Source: Larkinella sp. C7 (GTDB taxonomy: Bacteria; Bacteroidota; Bacteroidia; Cytophagales; Spirosomataceae). Taken from it: a DNA stretch of 64,000 nt. The translations under genes were made by a program, and so were the position numbers. Shown here piece after piece: positions 63,860 through 64,000 of the stretch (position 1 is the first letter of the stretch; each line of letters begins with the position of its first letter). The stretch lies in NCBI RefSeq assembly GCF_006149005.1, contig NZ_VBSL01000010.1, forward strand, positions 145,042 through 209,041. The letters are read 5' to 3'. Below the pieces are notes generated by a model that was not told the origin of the DNA, did not search any database, and was given only the letters and a program-made list of their open reading frames with translations.

Positions 63860-64000
63860 TTATTTGTCAATTACTCTCCAGATTTCCGCGTATTGCTTCC
63901 GGTCTACCGGGTAATTCCCTCCTTCTCTATATCCGTTTCCTCGCTCGCAAAACGCTCCTTAAAGACGTCTTCCGCAGGTGCTGTTTCCAGGAAAACCGGT
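63860..64000 (-). other. Ambiguous 3' end(s) of an upstream minus-strand gene
   Basis: Two frames look protein-like at the edge. One reads PVFLETAPAEDVFKERFASE and stops at 63904; the other reads NYPVDRKQYAEIWRVIDK and stops at 63860, but has a stop further upstream at about 63961. Either one is the true gene end, or a frameshift joins them near 63915. The latter stop would be 27 bases before the hybrid synthase start. Confidence 0.3.

Overview
The window is a chromosomal segment of a Bacteroidota bacterium, most likely a member of the Cytophagales close to Spirosoma/Larkinella-type organisms. This is inferred from a type IX secretion C-terminal domain, a SusC/SusD pair, two hybrid two-component systems that fuse sensor kinase, receiver and AraC domains, promoters of the TTTG...TAnnTTTG type, DUF4468/YdeI/DUF5655 proteins, and starts with little Shine-Dalgarno signal. 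The DNA is GC-rich; the DUF5655 gene (7.7-8.6 kb) is visibly AT-richer and a lipoprotein gene (42.9-43.8 kb) is mildly so. I saw no rRNA, tRNA or CRISPR array.

Layout. 0-7.2 kb: nitrate assimilation operon (NarK transporter; molybdenum nitrate reductase fused to its own FAD/[2Fe-2S] electron-input module; a sulfite/nitrite-reductase-fold protein that has lost most siroheme-cluster cysteines and carries a rubredoxin tail; NarM-like protein). Two copies of a word-like inverted repeat flank the reductase gene. 7.2-11 kb: HD hydrolase, DUF5655 protein with a nuclease-like N-terminus, SRPBCC protein, a solitary IS200-type (REP-associated-like) transposase beside a cruciform repeat, and a cold-shock protein. 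11.2-25.7 kb: a sugar-binding-protein-type hybrid sensor, an orphan LytTR regulator, a small membrane protein, a 2.2-kilo-residue type IX-secreted adhesin and a second, propeller-type hybrid sensor. The LytTR gene, the small gene and the adhesin gene share one promoter architecture and are proposed to form a regulon.

25.8-29.2 kb: GNAT pseudogene, YdeI protein, Tat-exported Gfo/Idh/MocA oxidoreductase, Xre/RES toxin-antitoxin pair. 29.4-38.4 kb: fructan utilisation operon (sugar symporter, fructokinase, SusC, SusD, GH32). Its logical sensor may be the hybrid regulator at 11.2 kb. 38.4-51.3 kb: a DACNV/diadenylate-cyclase-type protein, a multi-PAS histidine kinase, a lipoprotein, a DUF2254/outer-membrane/cache-like cluster lying between a response-regulator gene and a broken copy of its 3' half, two secreted esterases, and a DUF4468 protein.

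51.4-63.9 kb: a hybrid NRPS-PKS cluster on the minus strand. The first protein reads A-PCP-KS-AT-ACP-aminotransferase and the second C-A(with inserted N-methyltransferase)-PCP-TE, followed by panD. The predicted product is a short chain: starter acid, one malonyl extension, reductive amination to a beta-amine, then N-methyl-glycine and release.
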